Below, piece by piece: positions 60,499-64,000 of a stretch of DNA of 64,000 bases (the stretch's first letter is position 1; every line of letters starts with the position of its first letter). Both the position numbers and the translations under genes were made by a program. Source of the stretch: Lytechinus variegatus (Eukaryota > Echinodermata > Echinoidea > Temnopleuroida > Toxopneustidae); contig NC_054746.1 in the NCBI RefSeq assembly GCF_018143015.1, positions 40,054,687-40,118,686 of the forward strand, written 5' to 3'. Below the pieces are notes generated by a model, which did no database searches, was not told the origin of the DNA, and saw only the letters and a list, made by a program, of their open reading frames with translations.

Positions 60499-63400
60499 AA
60501 GTGATTGACCTTTAGTTGTTGACAATCTGGCACATGTTTCCAATGACAATATTTTTTTTCCAATCTAGACAGTTATCAATAGAACCGTCTAAGCATCATT
60601 TCGTCATCTCTCATACATTGCTCCAAGATCCAAAGAGGCCCTGCATTATATAATTCTAGATCCAGATCCAATGAGAATCAATCAAATTTGTTTCACCTTG
60701 TGATAAGCATTACAAACATGAAGAAGAAAAAAATGAAAATACACAAAGTTCTCAGCCCTGCAATTAACAGATATTAACCATTTACATCCTACATTCATTT
60801 CAAAGTATAAAAGAGAAACTTGAATTGAAGTAAACTGAATGTTTGTTATAAATTACCTTCATTTTGAGGCAAGTAACGGCACCAGTGTGAGCATCTATGA
60901 CATTGATACATTCTGATGTACATATATTCCATACTCTTACAGTCCTATCTCTACTACCGCTCACTAGCAAGATACCTGGACAAAAGCGATAAGAAAAGGA
61001 GAGGTTTTATAATACATAAATACAAATAATCATGAGAACAGATAATCCATTTTTTAAAGCTCTAGCTCATTACTATTATGAAAGTACTTGCTGTATAACA
61101 GAAATAATCATGAGAACAGATAATCCATTTTTAGAGCTCTAGCTCATTACTATTATGAAAGTACTTGCTGTATAACAGAAATAATCATGAGAACAGATAA
61201 TCCATTTTTAGAGCTCTAGCTCATTACTATTATGAAAGTACTTGCTGTATAACAGAAATAATCATGAGAACAGATAATCCATTTTTAGAGCTCTAGCTCA
61301 TTACTTTTATGAAAGTACTTGCTGTATAACAGAAATTCTGTGAATTCAGATATGTTAAGATCTTATGTTCAATAATTTGTTTGCACATCTGAAGTTAACA
61401 TAAGGTCATTAACATGGTTTTGATTCACCGATCTAGAAATGAATAATATAAACATTCCTGTTACTATAAACTACTCGATCAAGTCTTCATAGCCATGTAA
61501 ATGAATGTAGTATCCATCCAAACATAACCCAATTCACATATCATAACTAATTACCTTCTGCATCCATACAAGTCACTGTCTCTCTATGTCCTCTCAAGGC
61601 TGGTAATACCTTGTATCTTCCTAAGGCCCAATTCAGACTTAAATGATAAGCCCTCATATAGATCTCTTTCCATCTACATGTTGACTGAAGGCTACTCTTT
61701 TTATCTGAACCACTACCTGTTATTTAAAAAAAGTAGTAAATTTGCATGCGTGCATACATAAATCAATAAATCATAGAATATGGGATCCAAACTGATTTTA
61801 TGCATGTTTCCAATTCTTTAACATTTATTGTTAGAAATATAGAGATGGAAAATGCTGACAGCTTAAGCTAGTAACACTGCTAGAATGTACAGATTGAATA
61901 TTCAGCAGCACTGAAAAAGAGAATAAAAGTGTAGAGCTCAAATAATCAAAGAAATTGAAAAAATGCCATCACAATATGCATTGAATGAATGCATTTGATT
62001 CTGCTCTGAATGTATTGGACCTCCCCTCTCTTGCAGACAGAAGAAAGGCACTGTGTTTGACTTTTGCCGAAAGACTGATTTCAAATGAGAGGGTATCATA
62101 TCTTATACCCCCTCTTAAGAACACCAGAACTTTGCGCAAATCAAACACAAGAGAACAATTAAAATGTAGAACTAATAGATTTCGGAACAGTCCCATCCCG
62201 TACTTGATTGACCTCCTAAATTCTCAATCATGACTCATAAATAACCCACATCCATAGTATGGTATTTCTCTGACTAAAAACTCTGACTGCTGCGTTTGTC
62301 AATGTTTTTTTTTTTTTAAATCATTAGTATGTCACATTATTTATATAATATGTTCTCTATTTCTACTTGGAATTACGAACATTAGTCAGTTATTTTCACC
62401 ACTTGTACATGTATACAATCATTATGTTTTTAAGTATTGTAGATAACATAAATATACTGTTTGAAATGCTTTAGAATTAGCAAATTTATACATAATTATC
62501 ACTTAAAAATGTATGATCTTTGAAAGTCAGGTATTATTGTATTGCACAAGAATTGAAAGTTTTTTAAAACTATTTAAAGGTAATTTTTCTTCCGCATATG
62601 TACATGTGCGGATATAAATCCATAACTCTTAAATTTGACACTTTCATTCCAATATACTTACCAAATGATCTACTCGCATGATCTCTATGTTGTATTCCTT
62701 TCCTTTCCTTGCGACTCTTTTCTTCCTGTTGTTTGTCTTTCTCTATCCATATTTCTCCCTCTCTTTTTTATCCATCCCTCTTCCTCTCTTTCTTCGAAAT
62801 GTTGAATTGTAAATACTACTGCTTTTAATGTACAATTCGGTAAATGATAATGGACCACTATACCAATACGTGTTTAGGATAATATTTTACTTTCGAATTC
62901 TTCTAACTTTGTTTATTCTTACGTACAGCCTTATAACTTCATGTCTTTACCTCTTTCATAATGTTTGTACCTTCTTTTCTTCTGACTTCCTACTCTACTC
63001 TTCCCTTCACCCCTTCTCTCTCTCCCCCCCCCCTCTCTCTCTCTATCCCCATCCACCCCCCTCTCTCTCTATCTGCCTCTCCTCCTTCCCAAGTCTCTCT
63101 TACCTTTCCAAATTCCACAATACCATACTTTATCCTATTATTTATTTTGTAATTATCTGCGTTATTGTTTGAATATTTTTTGTGTCTTTATTACCTTGTA
63201 AATACATCGCAATTCGGCCTTAGCCGCGATGATGTCTTGATTTTTATTAATAAACCATTTATCTATCTATCTATTTTTTTTAAACAATGAAAAAATGAAT
63301 TAAAAAGAAAAACAAATAATCTTCAAACAATTAATAAAATTTTGAAAAAGTGAATATAACCATCACCACCACCACCACCACCATCATAATCATCATCATC

Positions 63401-63741
63401 ATCATCACCATCATTATCACCATCACCACCACAATGATCATCATCATCATCATTATCATAACAATCATTGTCATCCAACATCATCAGAATCATCAGAATC
63501 ATTTTCATCATCATCATCATCACATTCTAACCACCACAATCAACATCACGTAGACAAACTTTCTGTGAGTTTAAGCATTTTACCTCCACCTGTGATGCCA
63601 GCTCCATTGATAATTGAATCAAACGTGAATGTTGGGGAAGTGTTGGCAATACTCTTCTGGTTAGGGCTAAAAGGACGTTCTTGACACAAATCATGGATGG
63701 TACCATAATGAAGCCATCCTCTTCTCTGACATTGATAGAAC
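56315..63741 (-). CDS. F-box/WD40-repeat protein (5' part beyond the window)
   Basis: Ten coding exons on the minus strand: 63741-63584, 61716-61555, 60975-60857, 60368-60217, 59407-59335, 58724-58613, 58426-58302, 57887-57812, 57247-57132 and 56443-56315 (stop TAG at 56315-56317). Phases match throughout, giving 406 residues. The first exon starts in phase with RFYQCQRRGWLHYGTIHDL, which looks like the tail of an F-box; the main F-box would be in exons right of the window. A linker with CRWKEIYMRAYHLSLNW, the usual bridge between F-box and propeller, leads to WD40 repeats ending RDRTVRVW, SDRLLRVF, SDRSVRVW, WDTTVRVWD, EGHIKIWD, ADSTVRLWN, DRKKIVVWD and a last strand GSVTIFSYW, probably a seven- or eight-bladed propeller. 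Such proteins pick substrates for SCF ubiquitin ligases. I cannot assign it to a named FBXW. Introns hold LINE pieces and a minisatellite. Confidence 0.88.
59800..59998 (+). mobile_element. LINE-type 3' tail fragment
   Basis: A non-coding segment including CTGCTGGTCAATGTTTATGT is followed by an (AAAT)n tail at about 59958-59998, the usual 3' end of several non-LTR families. No open frame. It lies in an intron of the F-box/WD40 gene, antisense to it. The left border is uncertain. Confidence 0.45.
60468..60495. repeat. (TA)n microsatellite
   Basis: About 14 TA units in an intron of the F-box/WD40 gene. Confidence 0.95.
61024..61336. repeat. minisatellite, four copies of a 77-bp unit
   Basis: The word AAATAATCATGAGAACAG starts at 61024, 61102, 61179 and 61256, so the period is 77 (78 for the first). 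Units contain GAGCTCTAGCTCATTAC and are almost identical; the first has two or three extra A/T and the last a T for A. It lies in an intron of the F-box/WD40 gene, between exons 60857-60975 and 61555-61716. Confidence 0.97.
61966..63287 (+). mobile_element. 5'-truncated LINE, C-terminal polymerase end and 3' UTR
   Basis: An open frame ending at a stop at 62233 (residues LDLPSLADRRKALCLTFAER, then FRNSPIPYLIDLLN) matches the extreme C-terminus of many LINE polymerases. A 3' UTR of about 1 kb follows, with T/C-rich stretches, then ATTCGGCCTTAGCCGCGATG, AATAAACC and a (TATC)n tail at 63258-63273. TGAAAAAATG flanks it at 61956-61965 and 63288-63297, a likely but A-rich target duplication. It is antisense inside an intron of the F-box/WD40 gene. 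Confidence 0.75.
63358..63530. repeat. (CAC/ATC)n compound microsatellite
   Basis: Imperfect trinucleotide runs on the plus strand give long spurious His/Ile/Thr and Asp/Met/Gly frames. It lies 54 bp from the exon at 63584. Confidence 0.95.
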
Positions 63742-64000
63742 CTGAATGAAAGATACACAAAGAAAAAAAGAAGAGATTTGTGCACTTAACTGTCATATTG
63801 AAACCACATATAAACATATCACCTTTAAAAACAAAACATATTTGGGATCACTTACACAAAGACTTTCAGTTTTGCATTACAGTACCCCAAAATATGGATT
63901 AGGGCATTCTTAATTCAGTCCAACCTTTAATGTTCACATTTGTGAGATTTCAAAGGAAAAATAAAAATATTAAAAAATGATAAAAAGCAAATAAAGATAC
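63742..64000. other. intron of the F-box/WD40 gene at the window edge
   Basis: A good minus-strand acceptor (TTTCATTCAG) lies at 63742-63751. Beyond it I see no further exon before the window ends. Confidence 0.5.

Noticed and set aside
62663-62740. Possible extra exon of the F-box/WD40 gene ending at a GTAAGTATA donor
   Set aside because: The phase could fit, but the upstream sequence is purine-rich with no usable acceptor and it lies in the LINE 3' UTR.
63323-63553. Asp-, His- and Thr-rich frames on both strands
   Set aside because: They come from a trinucleotide microsatellite.

Overview
The window looks like nuclear DNA of a marine deuterostome, most likely a sea urchin. It is AT-rich, its genes are intron-rich with GT-AG junctions, the proteins are animal-type, and it is crowded with short inverted-repeat elements of the kind I associate with echinoid genomes (GGGGCGTTTCATGAAACG ends, and CTCGCGCTTCGCGCTCGC motifs beside poly-G). 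The species call is inference.

Layout: 1-6.1 kb is mostly non-coding, with a possible EF-hand-like exon at 1859-1915 and a triple nest of inverted-repeat elements at 3.3-5.2 kb. A broken SLC46-like transporter copy (6.13-8.83 kb, minus) lies next to the complete SLC46-like gene (10.57-14.93 kb, minus, 5 coding exons, 458 aa). Between and upstream of them are three copies of one hAT-type non-autonomous element, each with a perfect 8-bp target duplication, and a four-level nest at 15.6-18.1 kb. MCM5 (23.6-38.0 kb, minus, 16 coding exons, 732 aa) is complete. Its first intron holds a TIR element with a 5-bp target duplication, split by a 5'-truncated LINE with a 770-aa reverse-transcriptase reading frame. 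COQ8/ADCK3 (42.3-51.1 kb, plus, 14 coding exons, 622 aa) is divergent from MCM5; E2F-like sites lie between them. An F-box/WD40 gene (56.3-63.7 kb, minus) is complete at its 3' end and runs off the right edge.

Functionally, MCM5 is a subunit of the replicative helicase, COQ8 supports coenzyme Q biosynthesis in mitochondria, the SLC46-like protein is a membrane transporter, and the F-box/WD40 protein is a likely substrate receptor of an SCF ubiquitin ligase. Nothing suggests one shared pathway; the only close regulatory link is the MCM5/COQ8 head-to-head arrangement. The most unusual content is mobile: nested TIR elements with readable target duplications, two target-duplication classes (8 bp and 5 bp) with similar CAG-type ends, a hairpin cluster at 39.9-40.4 kb, and a duplicated COQ8 exon fragment that could act as an alternative last exon. 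All exon borders were read by eye from splice consensus, reading phase and remembered family sequences; no search was run.
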